Shown: piece after piece, positions 1-8,365 of the stretch
Position numbering within the stretch: the first letter of the stretch is position 1
Layout: each line of letters begins with the position of its first letter
NCBI GenBank assembly: GCA_964415605.1
Contig: CAYQBA010000053.1
Span: 1-26,333 of the forward strand
From: UCB3 sp964415605
GTDB lineage: Bacteria; Chloroflexota; Anaerolineae; Epilineales; Epilineaceae
Length of the DNA: 26,333 nucleotides
Direction: 5' to 3'
Position numbers and translations under genes: made by a program
The notes under the pieces: generated by a model
What the model saw: only the letters and a program-made list of their open reading frames with translations
Databases searched by the model: none
Told to the model about the DNA's origin: nothing

Positions 1-142
<142 letters not shown>

Positions 143-208
143 CCGCGGAACCCGGGCGGACATCCCGCGGGCGGTGTGTGCTCGTCTGTCCCGCGTGTCA
201 GGCAGTTG

Positions 209-1249
209 TCAGGCGCCCGTGGCCAGCAGGTCCTTCACCATCGGGACGACCTTGCTCCCGTACAGCTCGATCGACCGCATCAGCCGTTCGTGCGGCAGGG
301 TGCCGGCGCTGTACTTGAGGTCGAAGCGCTGGATGCCGAGCGTCTTGATCGTGGCGGCGAGCTTGCGGGCGACCGTCTCCGGCGATCCCAGGTGGAGCGC
401 TCCGTGGCGCACCTCGGTCCGGAACTCCTCGGGCGACGTCGGCGGCCAGCCGCGCTCGGCGCCGATGCGGTCGCGCATGACCCGGTAGTGCGGCCAATAC
501 TGCGCCTCCGCCTCCGCGTCGCTGTCCGCGACGTAGCCGGGCGAGTGAACGGCGACGGGCAGGTCGGGCTGCTTGAGCTGCGCCAGGGCGCGATGGTACA
601 GGTCGACGAAGGGGGCGAAGCGGGCGGGGGCGCCGCCGATGATCGCCAGCACGAGCGGCATGCCGTAACGGGCGGCGCGCACCACGGACTCGGGAGTGCC
701 GCCCACGCCGATCCACGTGCGGATGCGGCCCCCTTCGGTGCGCGGGTAGACGTCCTGGTTGGTGAGGCCGGTCCGGAACTTGCCCGCCCACGTGACCGGC
801 CGCTCCTTGAGCAGCTCGGCGAACAGGCCCAGCTTCTCCTCGAACAGCGCCTCGTACATGGCGAGGTCGAACCCGAACAGCGGAAACGACTCCGTGAACG
901 AGCCCCGGCCGAGGATGATCTCGGCGCGGCCGTTCGACAGCGCGTCGACGGTCGCGAAGCGCTGGTACACCCGGATCGGGTCGTCGGAGCTGAGCACCGT
1001 CACCGCCGTGCCCAGGTGGATCCGCCGCGTGACGGTGGCCAGGCCGGCCAGCACCGTCTCGGGCGCGGAGATCGCGAAGTCCGCCCGGTGATGCTCCCCG
1101 ACGCCGAAGAAGTCGAGGCCCAGCTCGTCGGCGAGCACGCCCTCGGCGACGACGTCGCGGATCACCCGGGCATGGCTCAGCAGGGCGCCATCCGGCCCCA
1201 CCGTCACATCCCCGAAGGTGTCCAGCCCGAACTCGACGTCGGTCGCCAT
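209..1249 (-). CDS. LLM-class flavin-dependent monooxygenase (Atu2307/SP_0267-like)
   Basis: This 346-residue protein belongs to the bacterial luciferase-like TIM-barrel family, which uses reduced flavin (FMNH2 or F420H2) and is cytoplasmic. Family landmarks are GVGEHHRADFAISAPE near residue 50, AVTVLSSDDPIRVYQRFATVD, then LSNGRAEIILGRGSFTESFPLFG. These match the LLM subfamily typified by Agrobacterium Atu2307. The C-terminal region holds the usual G-SPETVARKL segment. The reading frame stays open upstream to 1858, but ATG at 1247-1249 is chosen because GAGGAGGGCGG lies just before it and family homology starts there. The substrate is unknown. It is divergent from the GyrI-like gene and alone on its strand. 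Confidence 0.9.
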   Translation of the reverse strand: MATDVEFGLDTFGDVTVGPDGALLSHARVIRDVVAEGVLADELGLDFFGVGEHHRADFAISAPETVLAGLATVTRRIHLGTAVTVLSSDDPIRVYQRFATVDALSNGRAEIILGRGSFTESFPLFGFDLAMYEALFEEKLGLFAELLKERPVTWAGKFRTGLTNQDVYPRTEGGRIRTWIGVGGTPESVVRAARYGMPLVLAIIGGAPARFAPFVDLYHRALAQLKQPDLPVAVHSPGYVADSDAEAEAQYWPHYRVMRDRIGAERGWPPTSPEEFRTEVRHGALHLGSPETVARKLAATIKTLGIQRFDLKYSAGTLPHERLMRSIELYGSKVVPMVKDLLATGA

Positions 1250-1502
1250 GGCCGCCCTCCTCGCCGTGAGCCGTGGGCCCCTGGTGAGCCCGAACCGGAC
1301 ATGAATGTTAGCGGCGGAGGGGGTCGGACGACGATTGGCCCGCCACGCGGAGGCGTCGCCGGGACGTGGTGGCCGCACCGCGCGTGCGGGTGGGGTCGCC
1401 AGCCGGGGCCACAGGACTTCTCCCGCGACCGCTTGTGTGGCAACCTTCGGGCGCGGCGCGCACGTCCGGCGCACCCGATACCCCTCGAGGAGCACCCCCA
1501 CC
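1250..1502. promoter_or_regulatory. Divergent intergenic region between the LLM oxidoreductase and GyrI-like genes
   Basis: The 253 bases separate two divergently transcribed genes and must hold both promoters. Clear Shine-Dalgarno sequences sit at both ends: GAGGAGG before the oxidoreductase and GAGGAG about 10 bases before the GyrI-like ATG. A weak minus-strand TAACAT (-10-like) is present near 1305-1310. No convincing -35 partner or operator palindrome was found. Confidence 0.3.
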
Positions 1503-1967
1503 ATGATCGACACGCCCGCGATCGTCCAGACCGACGCCCGGCAGACCGCCGTCATCCACCTCACCGTCCCGCGCGCCGAGATCCAGAACGTCATGGGCCC
1601 TGGCATCGGCGAGGTGATGGCCACCATCACCGCCCAGGGCATCCCGCCCGCCGGCCCGTGGTTCTCGCACCACCTGCGGATGGATCCCGACGTCTTCGAC
1701 TTCGAGGTCGGCGTGCCGGTGGCCACGCCCGTGACGCCGGCGGGCCGCGTCGTACCCGGCACGCTGCCGGCGGCGCGCGTGGCGCGCACGGTGTACCACG
1801 GGTCGTACGACGGCCTCGGCGACGCGTGGGGCGAGCTCATGGCGTGGATCGAGGCCAACGGGCACGCCCAGGCCGAAGGGCTGTGGGAGTACTACCTCAC
1901 GGATCCGGGCGAAAACCCCGATCCCGCCACGTGGCAAACGGAGCTGAACCGGCCGCTGGTGGGTTGA
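1503..1967 (+). CDS. GyrI-like small-molecule-binding domain protein
   Basis: This is a 154-residue single-domain protein of the GyrI-like/AraC effector-binding (SOUL-like duplicated beta-alpha-beta-beta) fold. Supporting features are the N-terminal strand QTAVIHLTVPRAEI, GIGEVMATITAQGI-PAGPWFSHH, a central DFEVGVPVA strand, and the late ARTVYHGSYDGLGDAWGELMAWI followed by WEYYLTDPGENPDP. These blocks are typical of stand-alone GyrI-like proteins, which bind or hydrolyse small xenobiotics or act as effector sensors. No DNA-binding domain is attached. The ATG at 1503 follows GAGGAG, and the longer open frame to 1305 has no such site. It is followed by a convergent gene and an inverted repeat. 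Confidence 0.85.
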   Translation: MIDTPAIVQTDARQTAVIHLTVPRAEIQNVMGPGIGEVMATITAQGIPPAGPWFSHHLRMDPDVFDFEVGVPVATPVTPAGRVVPGTLPAARVARTVYHGSYDGLGDAWGELMAWIEANGHAQAEGLWEYYLTDPGENPDPATWQTELNRPLVG

Positions 1968-1977
1968 GCGACGGCAC

Positions 1978-2035
1978 GCGGGCTTGGGGTGGCCGCCTCA
2001 CGAGTCAAGGATTCGTGCCGCATCCCCAAGCCCGC
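1978..2035. terminator. Inverted repeat between convergent genes, possible bidirectional terminator
   Basis: GCGGGCTTGGGG at 1978-1989 is perfectly complementary to CCCCAAGCCCGC at 2024-2035. Between them is a small inner stem (CACGA...TCGTG). It begins 10 bases after the GyrI-like stop and lies in the 195-bp gap before the 3' end of the convergent secreted-protein gene. There is no T tract, so intrinsic termination is not certain. Confidence 0.45.
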
Positions 2036-2162
2036 TGCCCTATCGCGGCCATCGACGCCGGAGCAAACCGATCGGATGTTCCAGCCCTGCCGGTAGAACG
2101 CGGATCGCCGCCACAAGCTCACTGTCCGGATCCACCCTTCGAAGGCCTGTGCGACTGACGTC

Positions 2163-3527
2163 TCAGCGCTTCGTGACCGTCAGGTACCAGAACGACGTGC
2201 ATCCGCCATTCTGGACGCCGACGAGCGCCGTCATCGTGGTGGCGTTGTCGAACGTCCCGTAACCGATCATCGTGACGCCGCCCCCCGGAGCTCGCACGAA
2301 CAGTCCACAGTTGTCGATTGGTGCGCTGGCCAATTGCCCCTGTCCCCCGCCGCACTGCGTGCTCGCTCTCAAAGACAAGTCTTTCACGCCACGTCGGTCC
2401 TTGTCGACCGTAAATGACATGCTTGCGTAGGCGTTGCTGCCTGCCCACGCACCCATACCCAGGTTCGCCGGGCAAGGCCGCGGCGTGCGCGTCGCCGTGG
2501 GCGTCATCGTCGGCGTCGGTGTGTTGGTGGGCGTCGGCGTGGGCGACGACGTGTTGATGACCGCGGCCCGGCTCAGGTACGGCATCCATGCAGGCTGCGG
2601 CGAAGATGTGGCGCCAAGCGGTGGCGTCGCCACCGGCCCGGCAGGGGTTGGTGCGGCAGGGGTTGGTGCGGTTGGCGTCGGCTCGCCCGTGGCGGCACGA
2701 GTCACCGTCGGCGGCAACCGCGTGGCCGTGGCGGAGGGCGGCGATGTCGTCGCACTGCTCTCATCGATCTCCAGCCGGATGTCGTCGACCGTCATGCCCT
2801 CGTACGACACGCTGGCATCACTTCGGAAGGCGAAGGCGATCCACACGCGGCCCTCGCCCAAACGCGAGCTGAGATCCACCGACTCTCGGTAGAAGCCTCC
2901 GCGGTCCGGTCCGTCCGTCCAGTTGCCGCATACTCGCACCCCGCCATAGCGGTTGTCGTCCACCGAATGGCCGACCATGAGATAGTCGTGGCTGCAGACG
3001 CCGCCGACAGCGCCTTCGGTGCGGCCCCGTACGTGGAAGGTGAGCTCGGCGCTGCGGGCATCGCGTAGGCTGAACGGCCCATAGGTCATCCACGTGTAGG
3101 ACTCGGATGGGTACGCGCTTGAGCACCCACGGCGACTGCCGGCCGCGCCACCGGCAGCCGCTCGGCCGGACTGCACGCCATCGTGCGGCGTGCAGCCATC
3201 GCGGCCCCAGAGATAGTCGCCACCATCGAGTTCGCTCAAGTCCTGGAGCGACCACAGGCCTGGCCAAGGACCCTCGAAGTCCTCGACCAAGGCAGCGGAG
3301 GCTTGAGAGGCCGAGTCCCACAGCCGGGCGGCGAACCCCGGCGACACGACGCCGGTGGGGCGCCGAAACACCGTTGCCCCAGGCTCGCGCCATCGGGCTG
3401 CAGAGATGTTCAAGCCGGCATCCGGACTCGAGGCCCGCGCCGAAGGACCAAACGCCAGCCCGGAGGCACCGGCAGTACCGACGACTGCTATGGATAACCA
3501 TACCTTGAGTGAACCTGAGCGTCGCAC
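2163..3527 (-). CDS. Secreted jelly-roll protein with Pro-Thr linker
   Basis: This 454-residue protein is predicted to be exported. Residues 1-32 are a signal peptide: basic RRSGSLK, a hydrophobic core, then ARASSPDA. Residues ~80-258 form a beta-sandwich starting VEDFEGPWPGLW and ending MTVDDIRLE. This is the MAM/immune-inhibitor-A-like domain common in Chloroflexota extracellular proteases and adhesins. A ~95-residue Pro/Thr/Ala linker follows; it includes a 15-bp DNA tandem duplication at 2640-2669. The C-terminal ~100 residues form a Cys-containing beta-rich domain of unknown function. No catalytic motif is seen, so binding or surface attachment is more likely than catalysis. The start is GTG at 3525-3527, preceded by TAGGAGGT with good spacing. 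Confidence 0.75.
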   Translation of the reverse strand: MRRSGSLKVWLSIAVVGTAGASGLAFGPSARASSPDAGLNISAARWREPGATVFRRPTGVVSPGFAARLWDSASQASAALVEDFEGPWPGLWSLQDLSELDGGDYLWGRDGCTPHDGVQSGRAAAGGAAGSRRGCSSAYPSESYTWMTYGPFSLRDARSAELTFHVRGRTEGAVGGVCSHDYLMVGHSVDDNRYGGVRVCGNWTDGPDRGGFYRESVDLSSRLGEGRVWIAFAFRSDASVSYEGMTVDDIRLEIDESSATTSPPSATATRLPPTVTRAATGEPTPTAPTPAAPTPAGPVATPPLGATSSPQPAWMPYLSRAAVINTSSPTPTPTNTPTPTMTPTATRTPRPCPANLGMGAWAGSNAYASMSFTVDKDRRGVKDLSLRASTQCGGGQGQLASAPIDNCGLFVRAPGGGVTMIGYGTFDNATTMTALVGVQNGGCTSFWYLTVTKR

Positions 3528-3826
3528 CTCTCACCTCCTACATAGTCCCAGTAATGGTTCGCGGGCGAGCGTCGCCGTCGTCACCGTGGCGCAGGCCACA
3601 GATGCGACGGCCTCGCATCCAAGAGGAGCCATCGGAGGAGGTCCCGTTACAGCAGGCGCAGCGCCTTTCAGCCCTTGAGTCAACGGCGCCGCAGGTGGAG
3701 AGGATGTGGGTGCAGGCGTACGGCTTGACGGCGTTCGCCTTCTGCGAAGGCGAACGCCGTCAAGTTGCCGGTGAGCCCGGCACCGAGCAGACGAGGACGG
3801 CCGTCGGGCCCGACGGCCCGGTGGGC
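3528..3826. promoter_or_regulatory. Intergenic region with two hairpins, upstream of the secreted-protein gene
   Basis: This 299-base non-coding stretch separates two minus-strand genes. It holds the AGGAGG ribosome site of the downstream gene, a 7-bp perfect hairpin at 3601-3619 (GATGCGA/TCGCATC, 5-base loop) and the very strong hairpin at 3724-3764. A promoter for the secreted-protein gene is expected here, but no clear -10/-35 pair was recognised. Confidence 0.35.
3724..3764 (-). terminator. Perfect 19-bp hairpin downstream of the GH17-like gene
   Basis: CTTGACGGCGTTCGCCTTC at 3724-3742 is followed by a 3-base loop and its exact reverse complement at 3746-3764. It lies about 62 bases past the stop of the minus-strand gene at 3827, where a terminator is expected. 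There is no flanking T run. A factor-assisted or U-less terminator is possible, as is an mRNA 3'-end stabiliser. Confidence 0.6.
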
Positions 3827-6800
3827 TCAGTCGAACTCGAAGACCACGTCGTCGAGCAAGAACGTCACGGGGCCGTCGGAAGTCCAGCCGAACCCACCGA
3901 CGACTGCGTGAAGGTCGCGAGGCTGGATTCCGAGCCCGGTCAGAGGAATCTCGTACCGCGCCCAGTCGTTGGTGAGGAAGACCAGCTTGCGCAGGGGCGG
4001 ACACACCGAGTCGGGATGGGGGCCGGCCGGCTCGTCGCATAGAATAACGCTTCCCAAGGCATTGTAACCGACCCCGCCGACCAGGAATCTGACCCTGGCT
4101 CCCTCCACGTCGCCCACCCCCTTTACCCGGAATCGTACGCGCGTGGCGCCCGTGAGGTCGTGGCCGCCCGGGCGATCGCCGACGGTCTCGGGTGGGTAGA
4201 CCCAGTACATGCCCGCCCATGTCCAGGCAGTGGGGTACGCCACACGAATCACCGTGCCGCTGCCGCCCGCGTCGGGCCAGCACTCGTCCAGCGTGACGCG
4301 CCCGGGCACGGACCCATCGCCCATCCAAAGCGTCGGCGTGAAGTGGTTGGCCGGATCCGCGGCGTCCTTGTACACCCAGAATGGGCGGGGCGGCGCCGGC
4401 GGCGGGAGCGGCGGGCCGTGCTCGTAGCGGATGTCGTCCAGATAGATCGTCGCCCCATCCGGGTTGGCGCAGAGGTCCGTCGCCAGGCCGAAGCCGCCGA
4501 TCACGCGCGTGAGGTCGCGGCCCGCCAAGTTGATCTCGTAGGTCTGCCACTGGCGCCCGAGCACCGTCCAGTCGCCGCCGGCCGGTGGTCGCAGCGAGTC
4601 CGGGAACGGATCCGCGCCCGAACCGATGCCGCCGGCAAGGAACTTGAACCGCTCGCCGCCCACGGCCCCCCGCGCACGGAAGGTCAGGCGGCTGGCCTCC
4701 GACAGATCGAACCCGGCCCCGTCGACCCGCCCAAGGTTCTTGTCCGGCTCCGTCCAGTGCAGCCCCGCCCACACGACGCTGCCGGACACAGGCGGCGTGA
4801 ACGTGACCTGGAAGGCGGTGTCGGCGCCGCCGGCCTCGGTCCGCCACGCCGGGTCCATGCGGATGCCCCCCAGCGCCCCCACGAACGCGCCAGGCGCGAA
4901 GTGGTTGTCGCAGGCACCCGCGTCGCGATACACGTAGAACGGCCGGCGCGCCGGGCCGGCGGCGCCGATCGGGGCCGCGGTCCCGTCGTCCAGCTTGATG
5001 TCGTCCAGGTAGAACGTGATCGGGCCGGGGTTGTCGCAGCGGCTCGCCACCCAGGCGAACCCGCCGGCAATCCGGCGCAGGTCGGCCCCGGCCAGGCTGA
5101 TTTCCACCCGCTGCCACTCAGGGCCCAGCACGATGGGCAGCGTCGATCGGGCGGGGCGCAGGGTGTCCGGGAATCTCACGCTGCCGCCCTGGATGCCGCC
5201 GACCTTGAACGTCACGACCTCCCCTCCCCGCGCGCCCCTGACCCAGAAGCTCAGGCGACGGATGCACGACGAGAGGTCCATGCCCACCCTCGACGGGTCG
5301 GTGCCCCAGTTCCCATCCGGAAACTGCCAGTACACCCCGCCCCACCCGTCCGGGCCGGACGGGTCGAAGTCGGCGCGGATGGCCAGCTCGCCGCCGTGCG
5401 GTGCGCTGCGGTCGCACTCGTACATCCGGACGTTGCCGATGTCACCCATCAACCCCGACGGCACGAACGTGTCGGTCAGGGGCGGCCAATCGTCGTACAC
5501 CACGCCCGAACCGATCGGCGGCACGCAGCGGGCGACATCCAGCGTCGCGTAGGGAAGGAAGGCCAGACGCCCGGCCGCCGGAGCGGCGGGTCCGTCGGCC
5601 TCCGCCATGCCATCGACCGCCGGGCCAGCGCTATCCGCCGCGAACGACGCCGCCGCCACGCACAGCGACGGCAGCAGCACGCCCGCGAAGGCGTGCTTGG
5701 CCGATCGATCCGAGAAGGCGTATCCCCAGTTCTGCCCGATGCCGTCGCCTTCGCGCCGCTTCCAGAGCTCGTCCCACGCCGTGAAGTACAGCAGGTCGGC
5801 CTTGGCCGCGTCGGCCTCGCCGAGCAGCTCGCACAGGAACCGCCGCTGGGTGGGCCGGTCGAGGACGGCGCCGCCCAGGCGGCCGCCACTCCCGCCCGAC
5901 GGCCAGCCGGTCTCGCCGATGAGCACCGGCTTGCCGGCCGGGCTCGTCGCCGTGCCGTACGTCCGCGCCAGCCACCGCTCGATCGCCCGGTAGCGCGCCA
6001 TCACCAGCCGCGCGGCTCCGTCGACCGGCCGCTGTTCCCACGACGGGTAGAAGTGCACGCAGACCAGGTCGAGCGCGTCGAGCACCGGCCGGTAGGCCGG
6101 CAGCACCTCGACCTCCGGTCGATCGTCGCCGCCGACAAATTTGAACATGAAGCTGTCGACCTCGCACGTCGTCACCGGCACCCCCGTGTCGGACAACGCT
6201 CTCTTGACGGCGGTGATGCGGTCGAGCAGGTACGGGATGTCGTTCTCCGCCGGGAAGTGGACGGGGTCCGCGCGCCGCTCGACCTCGCGCCGTAGGTGGT
6301 ACTCGTTGCCGACGATCACGGCCGCCGGCCGTTCCAACTGGGCGAGGCGGATCAGCGCCGCGACCTCGCGGTCGTCGGAGGCCCGGGTGGCGGCGCCGTC
6401 CAGCCACGCCCCCGCGAACACCCGCAGGCCGAGCTCCCGGGCAATGGCGGGGATCCGCCCGCTGATCCCCGTCGCGGCGTACGTGCGGACGGCGTTCGCG
6501 GTGTGCGACAGGCGGAACATGTCCTCGCGCACGTCGCTGTCGGTCGGCTCGACCGTCCCGCCGGGCATCTGGCAGTCCCGAAACGGCGCATAGGCGATGC
6601 CGCGCACGGCCTGGGGCATCGGGGCCGCTTCCAGGACGATGTCGCTGATATCCCACGCCGTGCGCGGCGGGACGACGATCGTCAGCGTGTGGCGCGCCGT
6701 GCGCGTGACCACGACCGTCGCCTGGACCACGGCGCCGGACGTCCCGAAGAAGTCGCCGAACGCGCCGCGATCGGTCGTGCGATGGTTCAGCAGCGGCCGG

Positions 6801-7234
6801 CCGTCCAACAGGATGGTCGCCGTCCGGTTCCGGTCGGGCGAGTGCAGCCCCTTGCCCGCCAGCGCGGGCCAGGCCAGCCGCACGACCCAGACCGTGGGAT
6901 GGTGCACATCCGCCAGGTCCAGCGCCGCGACGGCCGAGCCGCCATCCCAGTTGGCTGGGTCGCACGACCTCGGATCGACGCCCAGGATGATCGCTCCCTG
7001 AGGCGCGTCGGCGAGCCATGATTCGGCGCACTGGCCGGCGCTGTTGGCGCGTGTCACGACGTCGCCCGACAGGGTGAGCGAGTCGGGCGCGATGTGGGTC
7101 GCCTCGTCGGCGGACGCCGGCGACAAGGGCACGCTCGCGGGCCGGTTCCCTCGGGCGAAGACAGCCGTGGCGACACCGGCCGCCGCCACCAGCCCGGCCA
7201 GGATCAAGACGACGATGCTGCGACGAGACACCAT
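3827..7234 (-). CDS. Membrane-anchored GH17-like glycoside hydrolase with three 186-residue beta modules
   Basis: This 1135-residue protein is predicted to be on the outside of the cell, held by an N-terminal hydrophobic anchor (residues ~6-26). Residues ~220-520 are a TIM barrel resembling family GH17 (beta-1,3-glucanases). It opens with RGIAYAPFRDCQ, has VGNE with the likely acid/base Glu311, and GETGWPSGGS with the likely nucleophile Glu441. The rest is three tandem jelly-roll modules whose matching aromatic blocks (VVYDDW, FYVYRD, FWVYKD) begin near residues 580, 766 and 952, exactly 186 residues apart. Each has a central WGGVYW/WAGLHW/WAGMYW block and ends ...FYLDD/IYLDD/FLLDD, typical of carbohydrate-binding domains. 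The start ATG at 7232-7234 follows AAAGGAGGCG. The exact substrate is unknown. Confidence 0.82.
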   Translation of the reverse strand: MVSRRSIVVLILAGLVAAAGVATAVFARGNRPASVPLSPASADEATHIAPDSLTLSGDVVTRANSAGQCAESWLADAPQGAIILGVDPRSCDPANWDGGSAVAALDLADVHHPTVWVVRLAWPALAGKGLHSPDRNRTATILLDGRPLLNHRTTDRGAFGDFFGTSGAVVQATVVVTRTARHTLTIVVPPRTAWDISDIVLEAAPMPQAVRGIAYAPFRDCQMPGGTVEPTDSDVREDMFRLSHTANAVRTYAATGISGRIPAIARELGLRVFAGAWLDGAATRASDDREVAALIRLAQLERPAAVIVGNEYHLRREVERRADPVHFPAENDIPYLLDRITAVKRALSDTGVPVTTCEVDSFMFKFVGGDDRPEVEVLPAYRPVLDALDLVCVHFYPSWEQRPVDGAARLVMARYRAIERWLARTYGTATSPAGKPVLIGETGWPSGGSGGRLGGAVLDRPTQRRFLCELLGEADAAKADLLYFTAWDELWKRREGDGIGQNWGYAFSDRSAKHAFAGVLLPSLCVAAASFAADSAGPAVDGMAEADGPAAPAAGRLAFLPYATLDVARCVPPIGSGVVYDDWPPLTDTFVPSGLMGDIGNVRMYECDRSAPHGGELAIRADFDPSGPDGWGGVYWQFPDGNWGTDPSRVGMDLSSCIRRLSFWVRGARGGEVVTFKVGGIQGGSVRFPDTLRPARSTLPIVLGPEWQRVEISLAGADLRRIAGGFAWVASRCDNPGPITFYLDDIKLDDGTAAPIGAAGPARRPFYVYRDAGACDNHFAPGAFVGALGGIRMDPAWRTEAGGADTAFQVTFTPPVSGSVVWAGLHWTEPDKNLGRVDGAGFDLSEASRLTFRARGAVGGERFKFLAGGIGSGADPFPDSLRPPAGGDWTVLGRQWQTYEINLAGRDLTRVIGGFGLATDLCANPDGATIYLDDIRYEHGPPLPPPAPPRPFWVYKDAADPANHFTPTLWMGDGSVPGRVTLDECWPDAGGSGTVIRVAYPTAWTWAGMYWVYPPETVGDRPGGHDLTGATRVRFRVKGVGDVEGARVRFLVGGVGYNALGSVILCDEPAGPHPDSVCPPLRKLVFLTNDWARYEIPLTGLGIQPRDLHAVVGGFGWTSDGPVTFLLDDVVFEFD

Positions 7235-7372
7235 CCCACGCCTCCTTTGGTCTGCGTGCCGGCGATTGCCGGCCCGGCTTGCCTCTCGCATCGCGGGGCG
7301 TGCGATCGGGGTGAGGCTCCGCAGCCCGCGCCGTGCGCGACGCCTGCGGGCGGCACCGCGCGTACGTCGCCG

Positions 7373-8365
7373 CTACCGCCCGCGGTACACCGTGACCACG
7401 GCCTTCTGGTCGATCCCGGCTGGCAACGTCGCGCGCGTCCAGCCCGGGTAGTCGTTGGTGGCCCGACCCCGGTCATGCCAGTCCCGAAAGGCCTGGGTGG
7501 CGTCGGCATCGGCCACCACGAGCACCACGTCGAACCACGCGTCCGGCGCCCCGAAGGAAGCGATCGACTCCCAGGTGTCGGCGTCGATCTTGAGGGCCGG
7601 GCCGATGGTGTTGAGCCCCGCCTGCGGCCACCATTGCTCGTCCCCGCCGTGCGGGCTGATCAACAGCCAGACGTCCAGGGCCTCGGGGACGTTCGCGAAG
7701 CGGCCGTGCAGGTTGACGACGGCCGGCACGGTCTGGCATTGGTCGAGGTCGATCGTCCCCGATCCCGGGTACGCGGTGAGCGTCAGCGGCTGCCACGATG
7801 GGGCGCACGCCATCCGCCGATCCGCGGTGGGCACCGCCGGCGCCGGAGTCGACGCGACCATCGTCGGCGTGCCACGCGGCGCCCCCTGCGTCGCCGCTCC
7901 CACTGTCGGCGACCCTCCACGGTCGGGTGCAGGCGCCTTGGCTGTCGGCGCGGCCGCTCCCGGGTCCACCACGTCGACCTGCATGGAGCGGGTGTCCAAC
8001 AGCTTGTCCTGGTGGAACACCTCCAGCGTGACCGTCTCGACACCCGCTTCGTCCCCGGCGATGAACGTGACCGCCGGGACGTTGGCGGACGCGACCCTGA
8101 ACGTGCCGCGCGTCGCCGCCCATTGATACTCCAGCAAGAGCCGTCGCGGGTTGTCCACGTCCTGGACAGCCACCGCGATCTCGCCGTTGACGACGACGGA
8201 CGAGCCGTCCGCCAGCGGCTTGAGCTCACCGAGCCTGACGGTGGGTCGGCGCAGATAGACAACCGACGCCAACAGGATCACGACCAACGCCAGCAGGATC
8301 GCGAGCGCAAGGGCCGCCGGCCGTGGCCACGCGGACGGGTCGCGCGGAGAGTCTGAATGGGACAT
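7373..8365 (-). CDS. Membrane-anchored protein of unknown function in the sigma-factor operon
   Basis: This 330-residue protein has a short cytoplasmic N-terminus, one strong transmembrane segment (about residues 16-38, ALALAILLALVVILLASVVY) and an exported remainder. Residues ~45-130 look like an Ig-like beta domain (VVVNGEIAVAVQDV ... VTLEVFHQDKLLDTRSMQVDVVD). A Pro/Ala/Thr linker follows, then a ~125-residue C-terminal domain with VVNLHGRFANVPE, WLLISPHGGDEQWWPQ and ADTWESIASFG; I do not recognise its family. ATG at 8363-8365 shares one base with the upstream stop (TGATG) and GGAGG lies 9 bases before it. A GTG one codon earlier is also possible. The overlap implies co-translation with the Lon-like membrane protein. 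Confidence 0.65.
   Translation of the reverse strand: MSHSDSPRDPSAWPRPAALALAILLALVVILLASVVYLRRPTVRLGELKPLADGSSVVVNGEIAVAVQDVDNPRRLLLEYQWAATRGTFRVASANVPAVTFIAGDEAGVETVTLEVFHQDKLLDTRSMQVDVVDPGAAAPTAKAPAPDRGGSPTVGAATQGAPRGTPTMVASTPAPAVPTADRRMACAPSWQPLTLTAYPGSGTIDLDQCQTVPAVVNLHGRFANVPEALDVWLLISPHGGDEQWWPQAGLNTIGPALKIDADTWESIASFGAPDAWFDVVLVVADADATQAFRDWHDRGRATNDYPGWTRATLPAGIDQKAVVTVYRGR

Noticed and set aside
176..2158. 660-codon plus-strand open frame spanning the oxidoreductase and GyrI-like genes
   Set aside because: It crosses an intergenic region, runs antisense to one real gene and out of frame with the other, and has no domain.
2640..2669. Two 15-bp tandem repeats considered as a CRISPR or minisatellite
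   Set aside because: Only two copies, no spacers, in frame and encoding the Pro-Thr-Pro-Ala linker.
4160..6295. 711-codon open frame on the plus strand opposite the GH17-like gene
   Set aside because: Composition is His/Arg/Pro-rich with no recognisable motif, and it is antisense to a clear glycosidase.
7346..7383. GCGGGCGG/CCGCCCGC inverted repeat at the 3' end of the membrane-anchored gene as a terminator
   Set aside because: It overlaps the last codons and is only 8 bp in very GC-rich sequence, so chance is likely.
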